Below are positions 1-8,673 of a stretch of 64,000 nucleotides of DNA, piece by piece; within the stretch, counting starts at the first letter, position 1, and each line of letters begins with the position of its first letter. The notes beneath the pieces are model-generated. The model was not told where the DNA came from, did no database searches, and worked only from the letters and a program-made list of their open reading frames with translations. A program made the translations under genes and the position numbers. The stretch comes from an uncultured Lactobacillus sp. (lineage in GTDB: Bacteria > Bacillota > Bacilli > Lactobacillales > Lactobacillaceae): NCBI GenBank assembly GCA_937874185.1, contig CALNAK010000022.1:372001-436000 (forward strand). The letters are read 5' to 3'.

Positions 1-482
1 CCTGGGTCGCCAATCTAGTAGGATTAAGCGGTGCGATTGGTGCCTTCTTTGCCGGAATTGCGATTGCTAATACACCGTACAAAACAATTTTAGCGGACCA
101 CGTAGAGCCGTTGGGTAATTCTATTTTTATTCCCGTTTTCTTTGTCAGTGTCGGGTTGAATATGACCTTGAACCATTTTATGAAAAATTTAATCCTAATT
201 ATAGTTTTGGTAGTGCTGGCAGGTCTAACCAAGTGGATAGGATGCGGATTAGGCGCAAAGCTAAGCGGATTTACTAATAATAGTAGTTCGATTATTGGTA
301 CAGGTATGATTGCCAGAGGTGAGATGGGCTTGATTACAGCCCAAATTGGACATCAGGCGGGATTGCTGAACAATACAGATTATTCAGCAATGATACTGGT
401 AATTATTTTAGTAACCTTGATTTCGCCGTTACTTTTGAAAAAGACTTTGAATAAATCGGATATTATTAATGAACTGAAATAG
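1..482 (+). CDS. Cation:proton antiporter, C-terminal part (partial)
   Basis: The reading frame is open from the window edge to the stop at 482, so the N-terminus lies outside. The visible part encodes about 159 residues of alternating hydrophobic helices. It contains a GAFFAGIAIANTP-type stretch and an ARGEMGLI segment, as in the C-terminal half of Kef/NapA-type monovalent cation:proton antiporters (CPA2 family), which exchange Na+ or K+ for protons across the cytoplasmic membrane. There is no TrkA-N regulatory tail, so it resembles the shorter NapA-like members. Substrate ion cannot be decided from this piece. A strong terminator follows the stop directly. Confidence 0.8.
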   Translation, partial: WVANLVGLSGAIGAFFAGIAIANTPYKTILADHVEPLGNSIFIPVFFVSVGLNMTLNHFMKNLILIIVLVVLAGLTKWIGCGLGAKLSGFTNNSSSIIGTGMIARGEMGLITAQIGHQAGLLNNTDYSAMILVIILVTLISPLLLKKTLNKSDIINELK

Positions 483-507
483 ACCTCAACTGAGGTCTAT
501 TTTTTTA
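481..507 (+). terminator. Rho-independent terminator of the antiporter gene
   Basis: An 8-bp perfect stem (AGACCTCA / TGAGGTCT) with a 2-nt loop is followed by seven T. It overlaps the stop codon region of the antiporter gene. Confidence 0.85.
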
Positions 508-638
508 TAATTATATATATTAATTTATTCAAAAAATTGTCAATAGGCAAAATATTCAGTCATATCAGCCTTATATATTTTATATAAATAATAAAGAAAA
601 ACTCCTGATATACTGACGAAGACATAAGGAGAACGACT

Positions 639-1610
639 ATGAAAAAATTAATTTTAGCTTCAATAATGGCTTTGACAGTGATTTTTAATATGGGAGCAAG
701 TATGGGAAATGTAAATGCACAAACAATTTATACAAGTATGCCAGATCAAGATGATACATATTATCAACCATTCGAGTCGAGCTTAAGAAACTTTAATACT
801 GATTTACAAACTAATGCAACGAGTAAAGATAAATTTGTGACACTGGATACCCAAAAGGAGGATTTCAACACTAAGAATTTTTACTATCCGGATATTTGGC
901 TTCGAGATGTGGCACCTGTCATTACGACAAAGATGGTCAAATTCAGGTATTCACCTAACTACCTCAAAAAATCCGATAGTAGGTATTTGAATAATAGATT
1001 TAATAAATTCTTGAAGGGAAAATATCACTATTCTAAATCTAATCTAATTCTGGATGGTGGTAACTTGCAATGGAATGGAGCCAAGACAGTTGTTTTGACT
1101 AAACAGGTTTTTGCTGATAATCCAGAATGGACCAAAAAAGAGATTGTATCGGAACTACAGTATCAATTAAATGTTAAGAAAGTTATCTTCATTTCAAAAG
1201 AGCCTGGGGATGTTCTGGGTCACAGTGATGGTATGGTCAAGTTTATGGATAAGGATAAGATGTTTATTAATGACTTTAGTTATGAACCAGGATTTTTGAA
1301 GAAAGTAGAAAAACAAATTTTAGAACAAGAACCAAATATGAAATTTATTGTTTTGCCATCTTCATATACCAGCAAGGGGCAGTTTGATAAAAAGATTGCT
1401 TCTGCTAAAGGGTTATACATCAATATGTTAGAGACCCCACAAGCAATTTACTTTCCGATTTATCATTTAAAAGATGATCAACGGGTTATGAAATTGGTTC
1501 AAGCGCATACTGATAAAAAAGTTATTCCAATTAACGTTTCGAAAATATCGACTTTGGGCGGATCAGCTCATTGTTTGACTTGGGATGTTCCTGATAAATT
1601 TAGAAAATAA
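639..1610 (+). CDS. Secreted agmatine deiminase / peptidyl-arginine deiminase family protein
   Basis: The product has 323 residues. A Sec signal peptide is clear: Lys-Lys start, hydrophobic core at residues 5-20, likely cleavage after V-N-A at residue 27. The mature part keeps the guanidine-modifying (PAD_porph) catalytic elements: W-L-R-D at 87-90, D-G-G-N near 139-142, G-H-S-D at 194-197, and a C-terminal Cys312 within SAHCLT. Family members hydrolyse agmatine or peptidyl-arginine to a ureido product plus ammonia. Typical cytoplasmic AguA is longer (about 365 residues) and sits with putrescine transferase and antiporter genes. Here the protein is exported and stands alone, so an extracellular or cell-surface substrate is likely. 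Whether it acts on free agmatine, arginine or peptides is unknown. Confidence 0.75.
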   Translation: MKKLILASIMALTVIFNMGASMGNVNAQTIYTSMPDQDDTYYQPFESSLRNFNTDLQTNATSKDKFVTLDTQKEDFNTKNFYYPDIWLRDVAPVITTKMVKFRYSPNYLKKSDSRYLNNRFNKFLKGKYHYSKSNLILDGGNLQWNGAKTVVLTKQVFADNPEWTKKEIVSELQYQLNVKKVIFISKEPGDVLGHSDGMVKFMDKDKMFINDFSYEPGFLKKVEKQILEQEPNMKFIVLPSSYTSKGQFDKKIASAKGLYINMLETPQAIYFPIYHLKDDQRVMKLVQAHTDKKVIPINVSKISTLGGSAHCLTWDVPDKFRK

Positions 1611-1631
1611 AAAAAGCCCCTAAGGACTTTT
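1607..1631 (-). terminator. Bidirectional terminator between the deiminase and PTS genes
   Basis: The stem AAAAGTCC / GGGCTTTT with a four-base loop and a long U tract on the minus-strand transcript ends the esterase-PTS operon. The plus-strand transcript has a shorter U run and may end here too. Confidence 0.7.
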
Positions 1632-3051
1632 AAGCTTGTTCGTCTGAAGAAACCATCTTGTCGCTGTAACCAAATAGGTAAGTTAGAACGAAGGCAGCAA
1701 TGAAAGCAACTAAGTGGGAAACGATATAAGCAGTAAAGTTTGAGTCGATTCCACCTTTAGGGTTAATGAAAGATGGGAAACCAATCAAGCTACCTGTGAA
1801 ACCGTAGATTACCAGGTGCATTCCACCGGCAACGGCTCCACCTAAGGCATTTCCAATCATTGTCATGTAGAAGGCTTTCTTATATTTCAAAAGAATTCCG
1901 TATAGAGATGGTTCTGAAATTCCACAAAGTGCTGAAACACCAGCTGAGTAACCTAGAGCTTCAAATTTCTTTTTCTTTGTTTTAACCGCAACGGCTAGAA
2001 CACTACCAGCAATTCCGACAGCTGTGATTGATGTTAGAGCACAGATAACACTTTGTCCATTAACGGCTAAGTCATTAATAACGATAGGAATTAGTGGCCA
2101 ATGGAGTCCGAAAACAACCAAGATAGGATAAAGTGCTCCATAGATTGCGCCACCGATAATTCCATTGAAGGCTAGTAAAGCTGAAATTCCATCAGCAAGA
2201 CCTTTACTTAGAACGGTAATTACTGGAGCAACAGCTAAGAGAAGAACAAATGATAAAATAATTATTTCGATAATTGGTACGAAAATGCCTTGGACCATTT
2301 CCGGAATGGCTTTCTTTAGATATCTTTCGACATATTTACCTAACCAAGCAGCCACGATAATTGGGAAAACTGATCCAGAATAGTTCATAATTTTGACTGC
2401 ATAATCACCGAACAATCCAATTTCAGGTACTTTAGCCCCGGCAATCCCAATGATACTTGGATGAATTAGGAAGGCCCCGATAACAGCAATTGCGATTGGA
2501 TCGGATCCTAATTTCTTAGCAGCTGTGAAACCTAAGATGACTGGTAGGAAGTAGAAAATTGTGTCAGCCATGGTATTGATAAGTAAAAAGACACCAGATT
2601 TATCACTTAGTAAATTGGCACTAACTAATCCTGCCAAGATACCCTTAGTGATACCAGAACCAGCTAGAACGCCGATAATTGGCATCATTGAAGCAGTTAG
2701 TACACCAATGAATTCATCATAACCATGTTTGAAAGTTGCTGAAAATCCTTGAGGTTTTGGTTTGTCTTCTTTAATCTCAATTGCTTCACTATCTTCAGTT
2801 GCCAAACGAGGTAGTACCCCTAAAATAGCATTAAAGACGTCATTAACTTTGTTACCAATAACGATTTGATATTGACCTTGAGCTTTCATAACTTTGATGG
2901 CAATATCCATTTTTTCAATAGAAGCTGTGTCGGCTTTGGACTCATCTTTCAAAGTAAAACGTAGACGTGTCATACAGTGAATGAGAGTATTAATATTTTC
3001 ATCCCCACCAACGAGGGAAATTATTTGTTTTGCGTCGTCAGTATATTCCAT
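1630..3051 (-). CDS. PTS sugar transporter subunit IIBC (beta-glucoside/trehalose/sucrose type)
   Basis: The protein has 473 residues: an N-terminal EIIB domain with the phosphorylation cysteine at residue 26 (HCMTRLRF), then a multi-spanning EIIC domain from about residue 105. It imports and phosphorylates a sugar. The family handles sucrose, trehalose, N-acetylmuramate or aryl-beta-glucosides, and the exact sugar cannot be read here. No EIIA domain is fused, so phosphate must come from an EIIA elsewhere, for instance the NagE-like protein at 23.8-25.7 kb. The gene starts 12 nt after the esterase gene and is clearly co-transcribed with it. No phospho-glycosidase gene is adjacent. Confidence 0.85.
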   Translation of the reverse strand: MEYTDDAKQIISLVGGDENINTLIHCMTRLRFTLKDESKADTASIEKMDIAIKVMKAQGQYQIVIGNKVNDVFNAILGVLPRLATEDSEAIEIKEDKPKPQGFSATFKHGYDEFIGVLTASMMPIIGVLAGSGITKGILAGLVSANLLSDKSGVFLLINTMADTIFYFLPVILGFTAAKKLGSDPIAIAVIGAFLIHPSIIGIAGAKVPEIGLFGDYAVKIMNYSGSVFPIIVAAWLGKYVERYLKKAIPEMVQGIFVPIIEIIILSFVLLLAVAPVITVLSKGLADGISALLAFNGIIGGAIYGALYPILVVFGLHWPLIPIVINDLAVNGQSVICALTSITAVGIAGSVLAVAVKTKKKKFEALGYSAGVSALCGISEPSLYGILLKYKKAFYMTMIGNALGGAVAGGMHLVIYGFTGSLIGFPSFINPKGGIDSNFTAYIVSHLVAFIAAFVLTYLFGYSDKMVSSDEQA

Positions 3052-3063
3052 TTTTCTTACCCC

Positions 3064-3867
3064 TTAACATAATCTTTCTTCTGGTTTATAGTCGATCGGT
3101 AGCCATTCCAAAATATCTTCAAGGTACTTATCCCAGTAATACCAATCATGCTTTCCGTCAGTAAATTTGGTATCAATAGGGACGTCTAAAGAATTTAATT
3201 CCGATATAAAATTTAGATTGTCTTGGTAGAGAAAATCTTGTTTGCCGCACCAAGCGTATAATTTTGGGATTTCCTCAGATGATGCCAATCTTTGTTTGAC
3301 CAAATTAATTAGATTGTCTGGTGAATTGTCGAAATCATCTAATTTGTTGATGGCACCATGCCAATATTCGGGTGAGCGGAAACTAGTCAAGATTTCATTT
3401 GAGCCACTAGGATTGAAGGCTCCAGAAAGCGCGGCCGCATAACTATATTTATTAGTAGATAAGGCTATTTTGTATGCTCCATAGCCACCCATTGATAAGC
3501 CAACGATAAAATTCTTTTCTCTCTTTTGGGATATTTGTGGGAAAAATGAGTGAACTACTTTTGGCAATTCAAGTGCAATATCGTTGTAATAGTTCATTCC
3601 ATAAGTAGTATTAGAATACCAACTTAAATCGGCATTAGGCATAATGACCGCAACTGGCGTCGATTTGAGTAGTCGCTCAATTCGAGTTTTTCGAATCCAA
3701 GACGAGTTATCGTCACTCATACCGTGAAGTAAATAGATAACTGGTAGGTCTGATAAAGTTTTTTCGTCCCAATCGGGATTACTATCGGTTTTTTGTGGAA
3801 GCAAGACATCCATTTGACAGTCTTTTAAAAGTGCATTGGAAAAGTAATTGATTTTTAAATGTGCCAT
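3064..3867 (-). CDS. estA: Alpha/beta-hydrolase esterase (tributyrin esterase / S-formylglutathione hydrolase-like)
   Basis: The product has 267 residues and no signal peptide. It shows the esterase-D fold signatures: HGM at 48-50 for the oxyanion region, the nucleophile elbow GLSMGG with Ser125, an Asp in the GKQDFLY segment and a catalytic His in DGKHDW near the C-terminus. Related lactococcal and lactobacillar EstA enzymes hydrolyse short-chain acyl esters. It is the first gene of an operon with a PTS transporter, opposite an AraC regulator. That context suggests it removes acyl groups from an imported sugar, although the sugar and acyl group are not identified. A canonical SD lies a few bases before the ATG. 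Confidence 0.8.
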   Translation of the reverse strand: MAHLKINYFSNALLKDCQMDVLLPQKTDSNPDWDEKTLSDLPVIYLLHGMSDDNSSWIRKTRIERLLKSTPVAVIMPNADLSWYSNTTYGMNYYNDIALELPKVVHSFFPQISQKREKNFIVGLSMGGYGAYKIALSTNKYSYAAALSGAFNPSGSNEILTSFRSPEYWHGAINKLDDFDNSPDNLINLVKQRLASSEEIPKLYAWCGKQDFLYQDNLNFISELNSLDVPIDTKFTDGKHDWYYWDKYLEDILEWLPIDYKPEERLC

Positions 3868-3925
3868 TTTTTGCTCCTGTCTTATTTATTGTTATAAAAC
3901 TATTTTTATCTTTCTTTGACAATTC

Positions 3926-3947
3926 ATATTGTAACCGTTTACAATAT
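3926..3947. promoter_or_regulatory. cre-type palindrome in the estA-PTS / araC intergenic region
   Basis: The 14-mer TGTAACCGTTTACA at 3930-3943 matches the CcpA consensus TGWAANCGNTNWCA at every defined position. It sits in a larger 9+4+9 palindrome (ATATTGTAA and TTACAATAT). On the minus strand a TTGTCA box lies just downstream with TTTTAT 17 bases further on, so the site is immediately upstream of a plausible promoter for estA. It could serve CcpA, the AraC regulator, or both. Confidence 0.7.
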
Positions 3948-4015
3948 ATACAAATAAGTTCATATATGTTTAATTAACTACCGTTTTTTGTCATATCGTA
4001 AAGGGAGTGAGAAAA

Positions 4016-4864
4016 ATGGCGACACAGATGGAAATGTTGGATTTCGATTACATAAATCCAATAAAGTGTATTTATCATCGGCCAATTGGTAAGAAATATG
4101 TGGTGCCACATTGGCATGAAGCAATTGAGGTTACTTATGTTTTGAAGGGTAACCCAGGAACCATGTATATTGAGGAACAGGAACATTCACTTGAAGAAGG
4201 GGATGTCTATATAGTAAATTCACGTTTGATTCATAGTTTTGATACCGTAATAACGGATGATCAAAGGATAGTCACACTTTTAATTAGTCATGATTGGTTA
4301 CGACACTGTTTACCGTTGACAACAAAGAAGAAGTCATTTGATTTGATTAAGCGACCAAAAAAAGACAGCCAAATGGCTGCCTTTAACGAAATGATTAGAT
4401 TAATAAATGTTTTGAAAGACTTCGAAGGACAAGGAGAATCTGAAGATAATATTCTCCATCATTTATCAATGGAAGTGGAATTGATAAGTGTCATGATTAA
4501 GAATTTTACAGTTGAAAAAGAAATAGAGCATGATATCCCAGAGGTTATTTCGAGAATTATTAAGGATTTTCATGATAACTATCAAGAAGAAATTCAATTG
4601 TCCGATATGGCTCAAAAATATAATTACAGTTATGCTTATTTTTCTAAACTTTTCAAAAAGTATTTGGGGGTATCACCAAAGAAATATTTAACACTATTAA
4701 GAATTCAAAAAGCAGCGTCGTTAATTGAGACGACTGATGATAAATTCAGTCAAATAGCATCAGATACTGGATTTCCAGATGAAAAAAGTTTCTATGCATC
4801 TTTTAAAGATAAGTATAATCGGACACCATTGGAATATCGCAAGCAAATACAAATGATTACGTAG
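4016..4864 (+). CDS. AraC-family transcriptional regulator
   Basis: The product has 282 residues. The N-terminal half contains a cupin-like sensor (VPHWHEAIEVTYVLKG, EEGDVYIV). The C-terminal 100 residues carry two helix-turn-helix motifs of the AraC/XylS type, with the typical SQIASDTGFPDEKSFYASFKDKY segment and the family ending near RTPLEYR. The ATG at 4016 is preferred over a GTG at 4007, because the SD GGGAG at 4003-4007 overlaps the GTG and is well spaced from the ATG. It is divergent from the esterase-PTS operon, so it most likely controls that operon in response to its sugar. Confidence 0.85.
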   Translation: MATQMEMLDFDYINPIKCIYHRPIGKKYVVPHWHEAIEVTYVLKGNPGTMYIEEQEHSLEEGDVYIVNSRLIHSFDTVITDDQRIVTLLISHDWLRHCLPLTTKKKSFDLIKRPKKDSQMAAFNEMIRLINVLKDFEGQGESEDNILHHLSMEVELISVMIKNFTVEKEIEHDIPEVISRIIKDFHDNYQEEIQLSDMAQKYNYSYAYFSKLFKKYLGVSPKKYLTLLRIQKAASLIETTDDKFSQIASDTGFPDEKSFYASFKDKYNRTPLEYRKQIQMIT

Positions 4865-4866
4865 TA

Positions 4867-4898
4867 AAAGAGTGGATTTTTATAATCTGCTCTTTTTG
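4867..4898 (+). terminator. Terminator of the AraC regulator gene
   Basis: The stem AAGAGTGGATT / AATCTGCTCTT (one G-U pair) is followed by TTTTTG. Confidence 0.75.
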
Positions 4899-4917
4899 TT
4901 TCAAAAATTTGCATAAG

Positions 4918-4954
4918 AATAGCCTCATATCCAATCTTCTGATACGAGGCTATT
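4918..4954. terminator. Hairpin downstream of the aldo/keto reductase gene
   Basis: Arms AATAGCCTCATATC and GATACGAGGCTATT form a long stem with one mismatch. The following U run is short on both strands, so it is either a weak terminator or an mRNA-stabilising end. Confidence 0.5.
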
Positions 4955-4994
4955 TAAAATTATTTTGATTTTATTTGTTATGTGTATGAATCAA

Positions 4995-5870
4995 TTATTG
5001 TTCATCGTTTTGAGTAGAGAAGGTTGTTGAATGTTCCAAAAAAGTTAGATCATCAGGGTCTCCACCGACACGTTGATTACTGTCTAATTTAGCAATTTGT
5101 TTCATTTCATCTGGGGTTAAGTCAAAATGATAATCAAATAATTGGATATTTTCCTGGATACGTTCTTTGTGAGTTGATTTAGGAATAATAACTTCACCAC
5201 GTTGAATATGCCAACGGAGGACGATTTGTGCTGGAGATTTTTGGTGATTCTCAGCAATTTCTTTAATGACAGGATTATCAATAACCTTGTTCAATCCAGC
5301 CCCAAGTGGACTCCATGATTCGTGGACAATATTTTTTTCTTGTAAGTATTCGTGTAATTCTGTTTCTTGCAAGTAAGGGTGAGTTTCAATTTGATCAACC
5401 ATTGGAGCAATCGTAGCATTTTTCATTAATTGTTCAATATGATGGGCCTTAAAATTAGAAACACCGATAGCCCTGACTTTTCCAGCTTTATATAAATCTT
5501 CCATAGCACGCCAATTCTCTTCAAAACCAGCTGCTGGCCAGTGAATCAAATATAAATCCAAATAATCTAAGCCTAATTTTTGTAGAGATTTGTTGAATTG
5601 GGCAATAGTTTCATCATACCCACGAATGTCATTCCAAATCTTTGTAGTGATGAATAAATATTTACGGTCGATTCCGGTTGCTTTAATAGCTTTGCCGACG
5701 GCTTCCTCGTTATCGTAAAAACTAGCAGTATCAATATGTCTATAACCACTTTCAATAGCCCATTTAACACTATCTAATACCTCTTGATCGTTCATTCGGA
5801 AAACACCCAAACCAACTTGAGGGATTGCGACACCATTTGCTAATTCAATATACGGAATATTTGTAGCCAT
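4995..5870 (-). CDS. Aldo/keto reductase (2,5-diketo-gluconate reductase type)
   Basis: The product has 291 residues and all four catalytic residues of the AKR superfamily: Asp47, Tyr52, Lys77 and His110, plus the GVSNF and IPKSTH cofactor motifs. These enzymes reduce aldehydes or ketones with NAD(P)H. The SD AGGAGGTAAGG precedes the ATG. It is transcribed away from the phosphonate operon, and a minus-strand Pho-type repeat lies in its upstream region. The phosphonate pathway releases acetaldehyde, so a role in aldehyde reduction is possible but unproven. Confidence 0.85.
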   Translation of the reverse strand: MATNIPYIELANGVAIPQVGLGVFRMNDQEVLDSVKWAIESGYRHIDTASFYDNEEAVGKAIKATGIDRKYLFITTKIWNDIRGYDETIAQFNKSLQKLGLDYLDLYLIHWPAAGFEENWRAMEDLYKAGKVRAIGVSNFKAHHIEQLMKNATIAPMVDQIETHPYLQETELHEYLQEKNIVHESWSPLGAGLNKVIDNPVIKEIAENHQKSPAQIVLRWHIQRGEVIIPKSTHKERIQENIQLFDYHFDLTPDEMKQIAKLDSNQRVGGDPDDLTFLEHSTTFSTQNDEQ

Positions 5871-5942
5871 AACCTTACCTCCTAATTATTTTATTCAATT
5901 TAATTATAGCTCAATCGCCGTTTTAAAAGGGAAAAGCCGAAA

Positions 5943-5970
5943 TGTATATAAAATGTATAAATAATGTAAA
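5943..5970 (-). promoter_or_regulatory. Candidate Pho box, minus-strand orientation
   Basis: Three hexamers TGTATA, TGTATA and TGTAAA start at 5943, 5954 and 5965, exactly 11 bp apart. Read on the minus strand they are TTTACA, TATACA, TATACA, close to the TT(A/C/T)ACA repeats bound by Gram-positive PhoP. They face the aldo/keto reductase gene. Confidence 0.5.
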
Positions 5971-5986
5971 CAAAAAAAATTCATTT

Positions 5987-6014
5987 TTTACGTTAAATTA
6001 ACAATTAATTTACA
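5987..6014 (+). promoter_or_regulatory. Candidate Pho box upstream of phnD
   Basis: TTTACG (5987), TTAACA (5998) and TTTACA (6009) are spaced exactly 11 bp apart, as in Gram-positive PhoP sites. A weaker TTGTTA follows at 6020, still in phase. The block lies 60-85 bp upstream of the phnD start, an activating distance. Confidence 0.6.
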
Positions 6015-6072
6015 TTGCTTTGTTAATCTATGGTTGTTCAAAAAAATGAGATAAGAAAGTTGGGAGTTAGTT

Positions 6073-7116
6073 ATGAAAAAAGGGCGATTATTAACCGCTT
6101 TTCTAGGGGTATTCTTACTATTAACGGGGGTTCTAGCAGGATGTTCATCAAAGAGTTCAGCATCTGCTAAGCCAGGTAGTAACAACAATAAGGAAATCAC
6201 AATGGTTTTCTATCCAAATGAATCAGCAAAGAACTTCACTGCTTCACGTAAAGCATTGAAGGAAGAATTGCACAAGGCAACAGGTAAGAAGATCAATATT
6301 CAAACAACTACAGATTACAACGTAGCTATCGAAGCTATTGCATCAGGTAAAGCTCAACTTGCTTTCATGGGAGCTGATGGATATATTCAAGCTCACGCAC
6401 AAAACAGTAAGGTTGAACCATTACTTCTTCAATCAGGTCCAGATGGTACAACAAAGGGTGCTAGTTACCGTTCATACTTGATGGTTCAAAAAGACAAAGC
6501 CGATCAATACAAGAAAGACGGCAAGTACAACATTGACAAGATCAAGGGTGAAAAAGCATCATTCGTTTCAACAAGTTCAACTTCAGGTTTCGCTGTTCCA
6601 ACAGATGAAATCCAAAAACACTTTAAGTTAAAGAACAAAGATGAATTGTCAGAGGGTGGCAAATTCTTTAGTAAAGTTCTTTACGGTAGTACTCACCCAG
6701 GTTCAGCAATTAACTTATTAAAGGGTGACGCTGACGTTGCTGCATTTGATGATGGAGATTTAACACCATTCTTGAAAGTTACATCAGGTTCTTACGACAA
6801 GATCGGTTCAACATTTACAGTTAGAGACGACGCTGATGCACCATTCGCAGAATTTAAGGGTAAGGAATTAGTTAATATTTCTGTTCTACCAGTTCAAAAC
6901 GGACCTTTCGTTGTTAATACAAAGGCTCTTGATAAAGATGATGTAGAAGCAATTCAAAAACACTTTACAACAAAAGAAATCACAAATAACAAACATTTAT
7001 TCTCTGACGGAAAGAGCAAAACACCAACTCTATGGCAAAAGAAGAGTGACAAGACTATTCTTCTAAAAGTTGATGACGCATGGTACAAACCTACTCACGA
7101 ATTAGTTGGTAAATAA
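6073..7116 (+). CDS. phnD: Phosphonate ABC transporter substrate-binding lipoprotein
   Basis: The product has 347 residues. A lipobox LAGC places the lipid-modified cysteine at residue 24. The mature protein matches the PhnD/PtxB phosphonate-binding family, with the MVFYPNESAKNF start and the STSSTSGFAVPT ligand-binding segment. It captures phosphonates, here most likely 2-aminoethylphosphonate, outside the membrane and passes them to the PhnE permeases. It is the first gene of a six-gene operon and the substrate is inferred from phnX and phnW downstream. The next gene starts 10 nt after its stop. Confidence 0.9.
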   Translation: MKKGRLLTAFLGVFLLLTGVLAGCSSKSSASAKPGSNNNKEITMVFYPNESAKNFTASRKALKEELHKATGKKINIQTTTDYNVAIEAIASGKAQLAFMGADGYIQAHAQNSKVEPLLLQSGPDGTTKGASYRSYLMVQKDKADQYKKDGKYNIDKIKGEKASFVSTSSTSGFAVPTDEIQKHFKLKNKDELSEGGKFFSKVLYGSTHPGSAINLLKGDADVAAFDDGDLTPFLKVTSGSYDKIGSTFTVRDDADAPFAEFKGKELVNISVLPVQNGPFVVNTKALDKDDVEAIQKHFTTKEITNNKHLFSDGKSKTPTLWQKKSDKTILLKVDDAWYKPTHELVGK

Positions 7117-7126
7117 GAGGTAGCTA

Positions 7127-7882
7127 ATGTTAGAAGTTAAGAATTTACAAAAGAGTTATGAAAAAGACAAACCTGCTTTAACAGATATTTCTTTTAATGT
7201 TCAGCCAGGAACTTTTGTTGCAATCATTGGACCTTCTGGTGCTGGTAAAACAACTATTTTAAGAAGTTTGAATCAGTTGATCAAAGATGATGATGGACAA
7301 ATCTTATTGGATGGAAATGATATTCGTACTGCAAATAAAACGCAGTTGAGAAAATATCGCCGTCAAATTGGAATGGTTTTTCAAAACTATAATCTGGTTG
7401 AACGATTAACAGTTATTGAAAATGTTTTACATGGTCGTCTAGGTTATAAGTCAACTTTAGCTGGTGTCTTTGGAAGATATACTCAAGAAGAAAAAGAAGA
7501 AGCAATGTCATTGTTGAAAAAAGTTGGTTTGGAAAACTTTGCTCTTCAAAGATGTTCAGAACTTAGTGGTGGTCAAAAACAACGTGTTGGTATAGCACGT
7601 TCATTGATTCAACATCCTAAGGTTATCTTGTGTGACGAACCAATTGCTTCTCTTGATCCAGCTTCTGCGCAAAATGTAATGGAATTACTTAAAAGTCTAA
7701 CTGAAGAGTACAACTTGATTTGTGTTGCCAATCTTCACCAAATTAATATGGCAAAAACATATGCTGATCAAATTATCGGTATTCGTAAAGGACATTTAGT
7801 TTTTGATGAAAAGGCCGATATGTTATCAGAGGACATTTTGAGGACACTTTATGATCAAGATATTACAAAGGAGCTTGAATAA
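7127..7882 (+). CDS. phnC: Phosphonate ABC transporter ATP-binding protein
   Basis: The product has 251 residues with Walker A GPSGAGKTT at 35-43, the signature LSGGQKQRVGIARS, and Walker B VILCDEP followed by ASLD. It powers uptake of phosphonate. Its stop TAA overlaps the first base of the next start codon (TAATG), so translation is coupled to phnE. Confidence 0.92.
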   Translation: MLEVKNLQKSYEKDKPALTDISFNVQPGTFVAIIGPSGAGKTTILRSLNQLIKDDDGQILLDGNDIRTANKTQLRKYRRQIGMVFQNYNLVERLTVIENVLHGRLGYKSTLAGVFGRYTQEEKEEAMSLLKKVGLENFALQRCSELSGGQKQRVGIARSLIQHPKVILCDEPIASLDPASAQNVMELLKSLTEEYNLICVANLHQINMAKTYADQIIGIRKGHLVFDEKADMLSEDILRTLYDQDITKELE

Positions 7883-8673
7883 TGCAATCTCCTGTAAAGT
7901 ATTTATCACACAAAGGATGGCATCAGACTGCGATAATCGCAATTATTGGCGGTATGTATGTATTCGGTAGTTGGATTCTAGGATTTAATAATGTAGATGG
8001 ATTGTTGGCTATACCTAAGGCTTTCTCTTGGTTGGGAATTAACTTTAAACCAACAGCTAATTCGGTTACATATTTGCCTAGAATCTGGCAAAAATTGATG
8101 CAAACAGTATTATTAGCCATTTCATCAACCGTAGTTGCTGCAACTGTTTCTATCTTTGTTGCTTTGTTGGGATCAAAGGTAACTGGGATAAATGGTTTTG
8201 TTCAAACTATTGTTCGTGGTATTGCTTCATTCTTTAGAAATATCCCTTTGGTTGCATGGTCAATGATTTTGTTATTCTCATTCAAACAAAGTGATTTTAC
8301 TGGATTTCTTGCCTTGCTATTGATGTCAATTGGTTACTTGATTCGTGCTTTTATGGAAATCATTGAAGACGAAGCAAGTGAAACTATGTTGGCATTGAAA
8401 GCAACTGGTGCAAGTTACTTTCAGGTGATTTTCCAGGCTGTATTGCCACAGATATTACCAAGTATTTTAAGTTGGATCCTTTACATGATTGAAAATAATG
8501 TTCGTGATGCTACGCTAGTAGGAATTCTTACTGGTACAGGAATCGGATTCATCTTTGATATCTACTATAAGAGTTTTAGATTCGATGCTGCTGGTATGAC
8601 AGTATTGGCAATTATCATCGTTGTTATTGGACTAGAAACTATTTCAAATCAAATTAGGAAGGTAATCTTATGA
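7882..8673 (+). CDS. phnE: Phosphonate ABC transporter permease PhnE (first copy)
   Basis: The product has 263 residues, about six membrane helices, and the ABC permease EAA-type loop (ETMLALKATGASYFQVIFQAVLP). It forms half of the membrane channel. It overlaps the following paralogue by 4 nt (ATGA), indicating coupled synthesis of the two permeases. Confidence 0.9.
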   Translation: MQSPVKYLSHKGWHQTAIIAIIGGMYVFGSWILGFNNVDGLLAIPKAFSWLGINFKPTANSVTYLPRIWQKLMQTVLLAISSTVVAATVSIFVALLGSKVTGINGFVQTIVRGIASFFRNIPLVAWSMILLFSFKQSDFTGFLALLLMSIGYLIRAFMEIIEDEASETMLALKATGASYFQVIFQAVLPQILPSILSWILYMIENNVRDATLVGILTGTGIGFIFDIYYKSFRFDAAGMTVLAIIIVVIGLETISNQIRKVIL

